Shown one piece after another: positions 35,401-43,457 of a stretch of DNA of 64,000 nt. The stretch spans positions 62,001 through 126,000 of the forward strand of contig JAPPII010000114.1 of the NCBI GenBank assembly GCA_028820845.1. Direction: 5' to 3'. The notes beneath the pieces are model-generated. The model ran no database searches, had not been told where the DNA came from, and saw nothing but the letters and a program-made list of their open reading frames with translations. The position numbers were made by a program, and so were the translations under genes. This DNA comes from Candidatus Poribacteria bacterium. GTDB taxonomy: Bacteria; Poribacteria; WGA-4E; WGA-3G. How positions within the stretch are numbered: position 1 is the stretch's first letter; every line of letters starts with the position of its first letter.

Positions 35401-38400
35401 CGACACCCACGTCTGCGGGTATTGATCGGGATTTTATTGGGAAGCAGTTCCGCGCCGTAGTTCCCTAAATCAGGCGCATAGACGATGTCCCCAGAGTCTG
35501 GGTCAAGGATATAGGCTTCGACTTCTTGCACACCCCTGAGACGCCGGGTGGCTCTACCTTCCATGGCTAACCCGGCAACTTCAAAGTTGCCTTTATTATC
35601 ACCCATAACAAACAGGTCTCCACGGACACCCATCATGGTTTTATGCTTTCTGCGGAGCGTCAAGATTGGATAGGGGACCGGTTTATTGGGGAGTGCGGAT
35701 TCACGAGCATCAAATTCAACGACGTCGCCGAAGAGGTTACAGTAGAAATTTCCGACGCGTGCGGCGGTTGGCATTTCTTCATCGCGGAGTGCTTGGATAA
35801 GCAAGGATGCAAGCGTCTGTGCTTGTTGATGGAGGTTGCCGCCTTCGCGTAGATCGACCCGCTCAATTGTATCAAGTGGTGTGTCGGTTAGAACGCGTGC
35901 GTCTTCGATAGTTGCGAAAGCGATACCTGTTTTTCCGACGAGCGTTGCGACTTCGCTGTCAAAAGCGATCTTACCTGGGATGTAGGTTTTCCAAGTTTTT
36001 CCACCACTTGCGGAGATAGCATTAACGAAGTTTGAATCGCCGCCGAGACCCGCGATTGAAATGAGGGTTTTAATGTCCTCAATTTCGTCATCAGAGAAGG
36101 TTTCTGGGTCCTCGTGTCGTAGGCGGAGCATCGCGTCCAGCTGCTCGCGCGTTCGGATATTATTCTTCCGATTTTTCTTTGCTGTGCGGACATCGTTTCG
36201 GATGAAACGTTCAACCTCTTTGCGGATATAGTCCATATCCTTGAGCATGTCTTCGGAGGGTTCACCTTGGTTGCGCCACTGCTCGAACTGCATCTTCATT
36301 AAGCGACTCACACCGCTGAGTCCTGTGAGTTTGCTGAAATGGGAGCTGAGCAGTGTTTCAAGGGTTTTTCCTTCAAGAGTGGATTTATCGGAGATACCGC
36401 CAGCCACTGTCCATTGGCGTGCCATGACGGCTTGTCGGATCTGGTCATCTGTCCACTGCCAGAGTTTCCGGACACGGACCCCAAAATCGGCATCCTCTGC
36501 ATAGGATGCGAGTTGGTTGCCGATACTTGCAAACTCTCGGCGCAGAACGAATTCAGGCTGTTGGTCATAGAACCATCCTTTGTTGAACACACCAAACTGA
36601 TCCGATTGAGAGGAGAGGTCGATGCTAATATAGAGAGAGGTGTAGTAGCGATTGAAGAGGTCTTGAAGTGCAATAGCGGCTTCAATCTGTCCAAGTTTCC
36701 GATTATATTCTCCGGTATCGATGCGGAGCATCTTTTCAATACGACTCTGAATGTTACGGAATCGCGCGTTTCGGAGGGTTAGCATATTATCGCGCAGTAG
36801 GGTCTTCGTCTCTGTATCAAGGTCGGTATCTAAAGTAGATAGCCGGCCTATGAGATTTTCAAGTGCGATTATGTCTGTTTCCGAGCGTCTTTTGACGGTC
36901 GTCAAGAGTTCTGCTTCCGTGATGTGTGATGCGATGTGGGCGCGTAACTTGAGAGCCTGCTCTGCTTCAGTGTCTGAAAGATAGTTTTCCAAGATGAGTT
37001 TTTCTTCCTCTAAGTATTCTCTTCCAAGCGTCTCAGCAGTTGCCATCAAGTTTTGAATGCGAGTGCGCTCCAAGCGAGCGTTTCGGAGTCCGATTTCAAA
37101 AATGCTCTGCTTGTCTTTGAGCAAGTCAGTGATCAGGACAGCGGCATCCGTGATGTCTTCAGATTCCGTTAGGCGTTGTCGGAGTTGTGTGTCAATGGTG
37201 TTCAAGCGTTCGATACCGGCTTTAGAGAGGAATTTTCCGCTGTAGAGTAGCATGTTGGTATCTTGTTGCGACGTAGGTGTTTCCTTGAGTTTCCGGATAC
37301 TCGCCTTAATCTGATCTTCAGCAGCCTTGCTATCAGGGATTTGCGCTAAGATTTTTTCAAGAAGTTGAGATTCCGTTTGGATGGCGACCTCAAGGGAGTT
37401 GTCGGTTTCGCGCAAGACCTTCCGTGCCTGTTTCGCGTCATTGAGTCCATGTAAATCGAGGTGCCGGTCCATGATTTTTTCGGGAGTCCACATGAGGGCG
37501 AATTTGCGTTTATCGCTCATCTCCCAGTCTGCGAGTGTTTTGTTTAGCATCTCAATGTCAGGGACCAACTCTTCGGGCAGATCACTTGGGACCGGAATTT
37601 CCCACCCTGAACCTTCTTGTACAGGAATCAGGTAGGCATCGTTTGGATGTGTAGCGTATTCGTCGGTTGCGCCGGTTTCTATGGCACGAATGAGTTTCGC
37701 TACAGCCCATGTATCAAGGCGGGCGATCGGCAGTCCAAGCGTTTCAATTAATTCACGTTGTGCCGTGCGGCTTGTGTTTAGCGCAACAGCACGAACATCG
37801 GCTAACTCCTTGACGATGTCTCGCAGGAAATGCGTTGTTTGTAGTGCTTCCTTCTTTGAGCGAGCGAGGTTTGCCAATAATATGCTCTTCTCTTCACCAG
37901 TGAATTCTTGTTTTTCTCGTTTCCGATTCTTATCTGCTTGCTTCTTTTGACGTTCCGAGAAGTCGCGTTGTTGGTTCGTGAGAGTTTCGATCTCGGAGCG
38001 GGTTTCTGCCAAGCCATCTAAGGTGGTCGTCAGAGATTCGAGGTCAGATTTTACGTTATAGATGCCGTGGAAGAAGTCAGAGGGGAGATCGACTAAGACG
38101 CTCCGGTCAATTGAGAGCAGGAGTCTTCTCCCTAATTCTTCAAATTCAATAACATCCGTGGACAGTCCGCGGCGTAGCCCGTGCATTGTTGGTGTCCCCG
38201 GAGAGTCCGTGTCACTACCGACAATATCCTGCCCGATGCCTTCCATAAATGCTCGCATGCCCGCGAGTCCTTGAAAATGTCCGTCAACTGCGACAAACAG
38301 CACAGAGTATCCTGGACGGTATTCGGGGAGGCTAAAGAGCCTTGCGACTTCCATGAGAGTGGCAACACCGCAAGTTGGATCTGCCCCAGGTGCCATAGCA

Positions 38401-39812
38401 GGCACAATGGACATGGAATCATAGTAAGCAGTAAGGACGATGAGTTCATCGCGTAGCGATGGGTCGCCACCTTCCAAAAAACCGCGTATATTCTGACCGA
38501 CCCGACGTTCCCATGTCATCTTTCCTCTGACGCGGGCGTTTACCTGATTTCCTGCGTTGTTTTCTTCTTCGAGTAAGTTAGTGAGAAAATCCGCATCTGC
38601 TTTGGAGATCCAGAATCGTGGTATGTTAGCGGGAACTGTACCGAATTTGTTCTCCGCTTCACCTCGGATGGTTGTTTCAGGTTCAATGAAGATAATAGCA
38701 GTGCCACCGAGCATTGTTGCGTTAATATAGCGGGTACTGGAGTTGAAATCGAGGAGAGCTATGGCCCCTTTTGGTATGAAGATGTGTGCTTCGCTGGCGG
38801 CGACGAATTCACCAGATTCATCGATTTGCCCGTCTTGGTTATTGTCAATACCGTCGGTGGCATCGCCTGGGATTTCGTCTGTCCAACCATCGGCATCGTT
38901 GTCGATCCCGTCTGTTGCCCATCCAAGAATCTCAGAGAGCAGTGGAATTTCGCCGTATTCATCAATAGTACCGTCTTCATCGTTGTCAATGCCATCGGAT
39001 GCTTTTTGCAGATGTTCGTTGAGTACATCGTCAGTGATGCTGGCTTCCGTGATACGGTAACGCCGAGCAAGCGATGTGAGGGTATCTCCGTCTTGGAGTT
39101 TGTACCAGAATCCCCCGATGTTAGTGCCGTTGAAGTCAGCGAGTTCGCCATCGTCGCCGTAAAGGAGAGGACCGGATAAGCCGCCGGTTGGAATGTATAC
39201 ACTGTTCCCTTCTACAACAGGGGATGGCAGGAATTTATTTCGTTCATCTGTGAGGATAACTTCTTCGGAGACTTGGTAGCTTGCGGCGATGTCTTGGAGT
39301 GTTTCGTCTGCCAAGACAGTATGCTTAATTCCATCTGCTAATAGGGAGGTTCGGACGAGATTTGGCCAAAGTGGAGTGAGTTTGAAACTATGTAGGACAG
39401 TACCGTCTGGTGAGACTATCTCAATGACGCTATCGCCGTGATCGATCGGCACAGTAACTGGGAACTCTCGACTTTCTACGTTTTGCAAACCGATTTCGAC
39501 AAATCGGTCAAAAATGTACTTGCTGCCACTTGCGGCTTGTGGGTAACCTGTTACGCGGCTCTCTAAACTTGACAGGCGTGCGATATCCTTCCGAATGTTG
39601 CCAATGGACAGATCATCTCGAATTTGGATGGCTGCGGTTTGCCTACCGGTGCTGGAAACCGTTTGCGTGTATGCGATATTGCAGAGTCCACTGATGAGTA
39701 AAATAGAAAGACAAAGCATTAAGACACGGCTTGCCCATATATGTTGTGCAGTTAGATTTGCTATGGCACTGAAACGTCTTGAATCGTGCTTGCTCCTACT
39801 ATGGATTTTCAT
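32457..39812 (-). CDS. Giant FtsX-type permease with degenerate M28 peptidase, LysM segments and Ca-type repeats
   Basis: A 2451-aa protein. Residues ~28-47 are a signal anchor. An M28 peptidase-like fold starts at SSLESRVTGYPQAASGSKYI, is interrupted by two LysM-like segments (~163-208 and ~237-270) and three DGIDN(D/N)xDGxxDE repeats (~273-337), and resumes to ~540. Its catalytic sites look lost: the zinc His of AHxDS is Y463, ADD(N/G) reads ADPT, and the EE pair reads H512-F513. A long charged helical region (~600-1250) follows. Membrane segments appear at ~1668-1760 and ~1790, and the FtsX-like C-terminal set lies at ~2167, ~2204 and ~2250 (VYERVREISIYSSVGLAPVHI loop). The ATG at 39812 follows GGGAG and a clear promoter. 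It probably works with a LolD-type ATPase. Confidence 0.85.
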   Translation of the reverse strand: MKIHSRSKHDSRRFSAIANLTAQHIWASRVLMLCLSILLISGLCNIAYTQTVSSTGRQTAAIQIRDDLSIGNIRKDIARLSSLESRVTGYPQAASGSKYIFDRFVEIGLQNVESREFPVTVPIDHGDSVIEIVSPDGTVLHSFKLTPLWPNLVRTSLLADGIKHTVLADETLQDIAASYQVSEEVILTDERNKFLPSPVVEGNSVYIPTGGLSGPLLYGDDGELADFNGTNIGGFWYKLQDGDTLTSLARRYRITEASITDDVLNEHLQKASDGIDNDEDGTIDEYGEIPLLSEILGWATDGIDNDADGWTDEIPGDATDGIDNNQDGQIDESGEFVAASEAHIFIPKGAIALLDFNSSTRYINATMLGGTAIIFIEPETTIRGEAENKFGTVPANIPRFWISKADADFLTNLLEEENNAGNQVNARVRGKMTWERRVGQNIRGFLEGGDPSLRDELIVLTAYYDSMSIVPAMAPGADPTCGVATLMEVARLFSLPEYRPGYSVLFVAVDGHFQGLAGMRAFMEGIGQDIVGSDTDSPGTPTMHGLRRGLSTDVIEFEELGRRLLLSIDRSVLVDLPSDFFHGIYNVKSDLESLTTTLDGLAETRSEIETLTNQQRDFSERQKKQADKNRKREKQEFTGEEKSILLANLARSKKEALQTTHFLRDIVKELADVRAVALNTSRTAQRELIETLGLPIARLDTWAVAKLIRAIETGATDEYATHPNDAYLIPVQEGSGWEIPVPSDLPEELVPDIEMLNKTLADWEMSDKRKFALMWTPEKIMDRHLDLHGLNDAKQARKVLRETDNSLEVAIQTESQLLEKILAQIPDSKAAEDQIKASIRKLKETPTSQQDTNMLLYSGKFLSKAGIERLNTIDTQLRQRLTESEDITDAAVLITDLLKDKQSIFEIGLRNARLERTRIQNLMATAETLGREYLEEEKLILENYLSDTEAEQALKLRAHIASHITEAELLTTVKRRSETDIIALENLIGRLSTLDTDLDTETKTLLRDNMLTLRNARFRNIQSRIEKMLRIDTGEYNRKLGQIEAAIALQDLFNRYYTSLYISIDLSSQSDQFGVFNKGWFYDQQPEFVLRREFASIGNQLASYAEDADFGVRVRKLWQWTDDQIRQAVMARQWTVAGGISDKSTLEGKTLETLLSSHFSKLTGLSGVSRLMKMQFEQWRNQGEPSEDMLKDMDYIRKEVERFIRNDVRTAKKNRKNNIRTREQLDAMLRLRHEDPETFSDDEIEDIKTLISIAGLGGDSNFVNAISASGGKTWKTYIPGKIAFDSEVATLVGKTGIAFATIEDARVLTDTPLDTIERVDLREGGNLHQQAQTLASLLIQALRDEEMPTAARVGNFYCNLFGDVVEFDARESALPNKPVPYPILTLRRKHKTMMGVRGDLFVMGDNKGNFEVAGLAMEGRATRRLRGVQEVEAYILDPDSGDIVYAPDLGNYGAELLPNKIPINTRRRGCRVVTFPCVSTTIYDLVDQRYLRTLRELEVYDALTDSAPEKYGMSKPWQQEGVSAAEPIALVYSEPNTRIKVGMAYGQIGKRLLLIKATKSGMKNPTLYTGEGFVVRENGRIRLTPYVVVRDMWWLDENRSQLYKRFGISSDRLDKLHQFANEYLARAETELLQNDYQQALKLARAAWGYESRAYPDVKQTGNDVVNGVMFYLALLMPFAYFMERLIFGFPNIHKQILGSFGIFLLVFFFLSQVHPAFQITTTPVIILIAFVVLALTVIVISIIVRKFEEQLEKIRQEGSKVYKADVGRLSASAAAFSLGISNMRKRKGRTILTCCTLVILTFTVISFTSVRTFMHPNRTSLPQVTPRYTGLLIRDQYWRPLEEPVLTSVLNDMQKTQITLTALERLLARKNEILVKQGQQPINVAEEIATLEQDGFIEKVDEESIVIVRNSVAPRAWYQSSGTGDQSFVQLTRTANPADPSPPTHALTGEALTFAANMLVGMNEAEPEVSGINRYLQYGKWFNPADAGEWPTEWPYAIVLPKGMAELLKITESDMGKATVSVYGADFTVVGVLGIGFKDLTDNDGEELTPVDYQLMQQQRSRGATGDETLEGELQKYLHLTPDSVAILPYEVVMNQGGTLRSVAVNMEPQTDDPELLGAVDKLDLIMAPLMNRIALDFFVGRDKDTYLYSSIGMTSFSGMGNLFVPILIAALIVLNTMLGAVYERVREISIYSSVGLAPVHIAFLFLAEACVYAIVGAVLGYLMGQAIATTLVNFGWLAGLTLNYSSMSTVVATIIVMIVVLLSTLYPAIKASRMAVPDIERKWKLPEPEGDVWHFNLPFTVLEEESLGLNVFMRDYFEAHADESASDFYTDQVAFSTVESEGEDAYQISMMVWLAPYDLGVSQSIQFVTSPVGGEEEDLYKITLDVHRESGEIASWKRVNRRFLNLLRKQLLIWRTFSVDIRAEFHERGRTEGTDEPATGQLEPVPAPAD

Positions 39813-40010
39813 GTTGTAAAGTCTCCCACCTCTCTCATGTATTTCGTGTTTTATTCTCACGGCGCGAAAGATACCCATAAAAAGCGTGGCGCGTAAAAAC
39901 CATGCCGACGCTCATCTTAGAAAATAGAATGCGGCTTACGTATTTTTTAGCAAGTTTCTTCTGAACAGAGACCTGCGAATGTTGTGTTAAATAAGGTGTA
40001 ATAGAGATAT

Positions 40011-40038
40011 TTTATACTATTACTGCAATTTTTGTCAA
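40011..40038 (-). promoter_or_regulatory. Sigma-70-type promoter for the giant permease gene
   Basis: Minus-strand TTGACA (complement of 40033-40038), 16 bp, TATAAA (complement of 40011-40016). It would give a ~190-nt leader to 39812. The 39813-40196 interval is AT-rich and otherwise holds only the divergent promoter and palindrome listed next. Confidence 0.6.
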
Positions 40039-40049
40039 ATTAAAATTTG
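40036..40049. promoter_or_regulatory. Candidate operator between divergent promoters
   Basis: CAAATTAAAATTTG, a perfect 14-bp palindrome that overlaps the -35 boxes of both divergent promoters. A likely binding site for the adjacent XRE regulator, by position only. Confidence 0.45.
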
Positions 40050-40075
40050 CATTTAAGGCTTTTTTAGGTTAAAAT
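40047..40075 (+). promoter_or_regulatory. Sigma-70-type promoter for the XRE regulator
   Basis: TTGCAT (40047-40052), 17 bp, TAAAAT (40070-40075), giving a ~115-nt leader to the GTG at 40197. Confidence 0.5.
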
Positions 40076-40196
40076 ATATTTCACGTTTTGCTTCTTATTG
40101 AAGTGGAATGCTCCTAAATCTAAATATCTATGCTCTAAAATTATAGGAAATCAATCGCAATACGGTGCTTCTCGTAAATGCTAAAAGGAGTCAAAC

Positions 40197-40598
40197 GTGA
40201 ACAAGGGATCAAAAAAATCAGAGAAGGTTGATAAAGTCGTCTCACGCATAAAGTTGCGTCGTAGTGAATTGAAAATGACACAAACCGAACTCGCTAACGT
40301 CGCGAATTTAACACCAGCTGCGATCTCGCAATTTGAATCGGGAACCCGTAAACCTTCGTTTAATACGCTTGCAAGTCTCTCCGATGCTCTAAAGGTGACC
40401 ACTGATTATTTACTTGGAAAGGAAGAGAGGCGTTACGAAGATCTCTTAGCCGATCCAAAGGTAAGTGCCATGTTTAGGGGTATGATGGAATTTACTGAGA
40501 AAGATAAAGATACACTCTACGAATTTTATGAGTTTCTCAAGACGAAAGCGGAAGCGGCGAAGGTGGCAGGAAAAAAAACGGGTTTGGATTCAAAGTAG
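40197..40598 (+). CDS. XRE-family transcriptional regulator
   Basis: A 133-aa protein with a Cro/CI-type helix-turn-helix at residues ~18-72 (LRRSELKMTQTELANVANLTPAAISQFESGTRKPSFNTLASLSDALKV). A helical C-terminal segment (KDKDTLYEFYEFLKTKAEAAK) is probably for dimerisation. The start is GTG with AAGGAG six bases upstream. It is divergent to the giant permease gene and shares a palindrome with it, so autoregulation and control of that gene are plausible. Confidence 0.88.
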   Translation: MNKGSKKSEKVDKVVSRIKLRRSELKMTQTELANVANLTPAAISQFESGTRKPSFNTLASLSDALKVTTDYLLGKEERRYEDLLADPKVSAMFRGMMEFTEKDKDTLYEFYEFLKTKAEAAKVAGKKTGLDSK

Positions 40599-40665
40599 CA
40601 GGTTTGGTATTCAACCGATTCAGTCCCAGTGTAGCGTTTGACATTTGAAAAAGGTTTATGTCTCT

Positions 40666-41709
40666 TTATGGGCATAGACAAACTTTACCGAAATTTTGAC
40701 GGTTTTCCAACAATAGATGTGCTTGACGCGCCTCATGAAGCGGTAAGACCCGATCTATAATAGGTTGGAGTTTCCCTTGTCCGGCAAGATGGATAAGTGT
40801 TCGCAGTTCAGCGACTGTGCCAAGTGCAGCACCCATCACAGTCAACTCCTTCTGATACATCTTTCGGATATTAATTGTCCCGATATTGCCTGTTGTTACC
40901 CCACACGAGACCAACCTTCCATTTTTAGCCAGACTTGCGATGCTCTGCTCCCATGTTGCAGCACCGACGTGTTCAAGTACAACATCCACCCCTCGTCCTT
41001 CCGTTACATTGAGTACCACCTCCGAAAAATCTGTATCTTTGTAGTTAATTGTAACATCTGCGCCCATCTGTCGGGCGCGTTCAAGTTTCTCATCACTGCT
41101 CGCTGTAGCAAAAACTCTGGCACCGGTTAGTTTTGCGATTTGTAGCCCGGCACTCCCGACCCCACCACCTATGCCGAGAATTAGAATATCGTCCTCGGGG
41201 CGAAGTTGGGCGCGCGTCATTAGCATGTGCCATGCTGTGAGATACGCAATCGGCATTGCAGCGGCACTAACAAACAAAAGTTCATCTGGCATCCGAATAG
41301 CGTTTTGTACGGGTGCTTTTACGTATTCTGCGTATCCGCCGTTTGTTTGAAAGCCGATAAGTTCTTGTGTATCGCACAAGTTTTCGGCACCGCGATGGCA
41401 GTCGCTACAAACACCACATGGAATACAGGGCGCGAGGACGATTCTATCGCCGACTGAAACGCCGCGGACTGCGGCACCGATCTCGGCGATTGTTCCAGCG
41501 ATGTCGGATCCGAGTATGTGTGGGGTGTCGCCTCGCCGGAGTTTTGCTGCTATCTCCGGTCGATTCCGTCGTGCGTGAAGGTCCAAATAGTTCACGGCAC
41601 AGGCTTCGACTTTAACCAGTACTTCGTTAGTATCAAGCGTTGGCTTAGGAACGTCTATATATTGAAGCACTTCAGTACTTCCTTGTTCTGAGAAGGCGAC
41701 TGCTTTCAT
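40666..41709 (-). CDS. Zinc-lobe alcohol dehydrogenase / quinone oxidoreductase (MDR family)
   Basis: A 347-aa medium-chain dehydrogenase/reductase. A GroES-like N-terminal domain has HILGSDIAGTIAEIG and the structural-zinc lobe CIPCGVCSDCHRGAENLC (four Cys). The nucleotide-binding domain has GIGGGVGSAGLQIAKLTGARV. The catalytic-zinc position region reads EACAVNYLDLHAR, more like quinone oxidoreductases than classical alcohol dehydrogenases. It presumably reduces or oxidises an aldehyde, alcohol or enone with NAD(P)H. It lies upstream of no clear operon partner. Confidence 0.88.
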   Translation of the reverse strand: MKAVAFSEQGSTEVLQYIDVPKPTLDTNEVLVKVEACAVNYLDLHARRNRPEIAAKLRRGDTPHILGSDIAGTIAEIGAAVRGVSVGDRIVLAPCIPCGVCSDCHRGAENLCDTQELIGFQTNGGYAEYVKAPVQNAIRMPDELLFVSAAAMPIAYLTAWHMLMTRAQLRPEDDILILGIGGGVGSAGLQIAKLTGARVFATASSDEKLERARQMGADVTINYKDTDFSEVVLNVTEGRGVDVVLEHVGAATWEQSIASLAKNGRLVSCGVTTGNIGTINIRKMYQKELTVMGAALGTVAELRTLIHLAGQGKLQPIIDRVLPLHEARQAHLLLENRQNFGKVCLCP

Positions 41710-41725
41710 AGGGGATGTCGTTTGG

Positions 41726-41771
41726 CTGTTCGCGATTAACAGTTGTTTGTTTGCTATCTGCTAACTGCGAA
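41726..41771. repeat. Short heptad-armed inverted-repeat element H
   Basis: CTGTTCGCGATTAACAG (41726-41742) and, inverted, 41754-41771 (complement TTCGCAGTTAGCAGATAG), between the dehydrogenase and PhyH genes. Confidence 0.6.
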
Positions 41772-41776
41772 GCACC

Positions 41777-42586
41777 CTAACCGTAGGCACCGTGATTGAG
41801 GAATCCGAGTAATCGCCGTAAACGCGGGCTCGCTTTCTTGTAGACGGAATTCGGCATATTGTAGTTCATGAATGGGTAATATTTATGTCCAACGAGTCGG
41901 CGGGCATAGGTTACCTGCGTAATATATCGGGTGCGCTGGCTTTGGTTTGGACCGCCGCGATGCCATACCTGATTGTTGAACATAATAACGCTTCCGGCGT
42001 TTCCGAGGTTATACTGAATTTTTTCTTCCCACTCCGTTCCCTCTATCGGATTCGGTGGCGATGCGCCAAAGAGATGGGACCCTGGGACAACTTCTGTGCC
42101 GCCGTGTTCGATTTCGGTGACATCGGTTAGGTAGTAATTCGCCGTAAAGAGTAGTACCGGCAGCCGGACGTTCTTTGGCGGTTCACCTTCTGTTACGATA
42201 TAGTGCGGTGCGTCATCTTGATGCCAGGACGTGATACCGCCACCGGGATAGGTCTGGAACGAATTGTTGTGAATGACGTGGCAGTTTTCCGCGACGAGTG
42301 CTTCAGCAAAAGAGACGATAGGCTCAAGATCGAAGAGTCGGCGGTTGGCTTCACTGTGTTCAAACATCCTGTGGCTTAAATGCATACGACCTGCTGGACT
42401 TCCGCTGTTCAAGCCATTGGGGTTGTTTTCGAGTGCCCATTCTAAGTCCTGTCGAAGTTGCGTGCACAAGTCGGGAGGCAAAACGTTTTGCAGAAACAGG
42501 CAGCCTTTTTGGTGGAAGGTTTCCACCCACTCCTGAATTTGTGTTTCCCTGGCAACCTGACCTGCTAAGTAGGTTGTTTGTTCCAT
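41777..42586 (-). CDS. Phytanoyl-CoA dioxygenase (PhyH) family protein, second copy
   Basis: A 269-aa Fe(II)/2-oxoglutarate oxygenase. Iron ligands H and D lie in SWHQDDAPHY and the distal H in NNQVWHRGGPNQSQRTRY, with the 2-oxoglutarate arginine close after. It resembles the protein at 4596-5429 in order and in the C-terminal YYPFMNYNMPNSV segment. The substrate is unknown. Its start lies 4 bp from the end of the restriction gene upstream on the same strand. Confidence 0.88.
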   Translation of the reverse strand: MEQTTYLAGQVARETQIQEWVETFHQKGCLFLQNVLPPDLCTQLRQDLEWALENNPNGLNSGSPAGRMHLSHRMFEHSEANRRLFDLEPIVSFAEALVAENCHVIHNNSFQTYPGGGITSWHQDDAPHYIVTEGEPPKNVRLPVLLFTANYYLTDVTEIEHGGTEVVPGSHLFGASPPNPIEGTEWEEKIQYNLGNAGSVIMFNNQVWHRGGPNQSQRTRYITQVTYARRLVGHKYYPFMNYNMPNSVYKKASPRLRRLLGFLNHGAYG

Positions 42587-42590
42587 TATT

Positions 42591-43457
42591 CTACCCTCCT
42601 TCGGTCAAAGTTGGTAGATGCATCTGAAAAACGAGAAAATTTCCGTTAAAATGGTGTTGGAGAACAAAAATTTCCATTTGAAAAAATAACTTTGCACATT
42701 TCATATCTTCAAAGGCAATTTGCATCTTATTTTTCTGTTGATTTTGCTCAGGATCACTATGGCATGGAACAACGAAGTTCAATGTATTATCTTGGATTTG
42801 TGGGTACTGATTTGGATTGAAAATATTCGCGCCAGCTTTAACTTCTGTCATAATACGAAAGCGGAGCCGTACTGAAGCCTCGTCTACATTTCTTGTTCTG
42901 CTGAAGGTTTGTTGTTCACTGAACAGGGCCAGCAATTTCTGTCGCATTGATATCGACAAAGATTCTCCGAGCTCGTTTAGCCGTTCTTCTAAAGCTTGAG
43001 CAAATGACTCTGAAATCAGTGTTGAAACGGGGATTGTCTCGAAAAACTTTCCATGAGTTAAGCAGATTTTCACATTTGGCTGTTTTTTACCACGAATTAG
43101 ATAAAACACTTGGCGCATAGGTAAGGAAAATATATCATTGCCCGCTTCCTGCATTTGTGCTCGGATGGTGTTTGTTCGACCTTCTGTTAACTTCTTAATA
43201 TCTTTTTCGCCAGTCGGAATTGTTGAATTGAAAGAAGCAACTGCATAAGTTTTGCTATCTTTAAGTTCAATCAATTCCCCACCAGTAAACTGTGGAGCAT
43301 TTCGGTTGAGTTTAATGGCTAAATCGGGGAATTTGCCTTTATTGATGCAAGAAAGCATCTGCTTATTAAATGGAAAATTCTCAAGTTTGTTTTCGGAGAG
43401 GAATTCCGATTTTTTCTTGCATAAGTCAGCGAAGAAGTGATAAATTGAGTGAGCCAT
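42591..43457 (-). CDS. Type II restriction endonuclease, PD-(D/E)XK type
   Basis: A 288-aa protein with a nuclease core: FPDLAIKL (D) followed ~18 residues later by GGELIELKDSKTYAV (E-L-K). I do not recognise its family or site. Its ATG directly abuts the stop of the preceding methyltransferase gene (TAAATG), the arrangement expected for a coupled restriction-modification pair. The call therefore rests on the catalytic motif plus context. Confidence 0.8.
   Translation of the reverse strand: MAHSIYHFFADLCKKKSEFLSENKLENFPFNKQMLSCINKGKFPDLAIKLNRNAPQFTGGELIELKDSKTYAVASFNSTIPTGEKDIKKLTEGRTNTIRAQMQEAGNDIFSLPMRQVFYLIRGKKQPNVKICLTHGKFFETIPVSTLISESFAQALEERLNELGESLSISMRQKLLALFSEQQTFSRTRNVDEASVRLRFRIMTEVKAGANIFNPNQYPQIQDNTLNFVVPCHSDPEQNQQKNKMQIAFEDMKCAKLFFQMEIFVLQHHFNGNFLVFQMHLPTLTEGG

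Noticed and set aside
310-39587. Avoidance of GATATC as support for the EcoRV-like system
   Set aside because: Several GATATC sites are easily found (310, 5750, 16063, 39582), so no depletion can be claimed.
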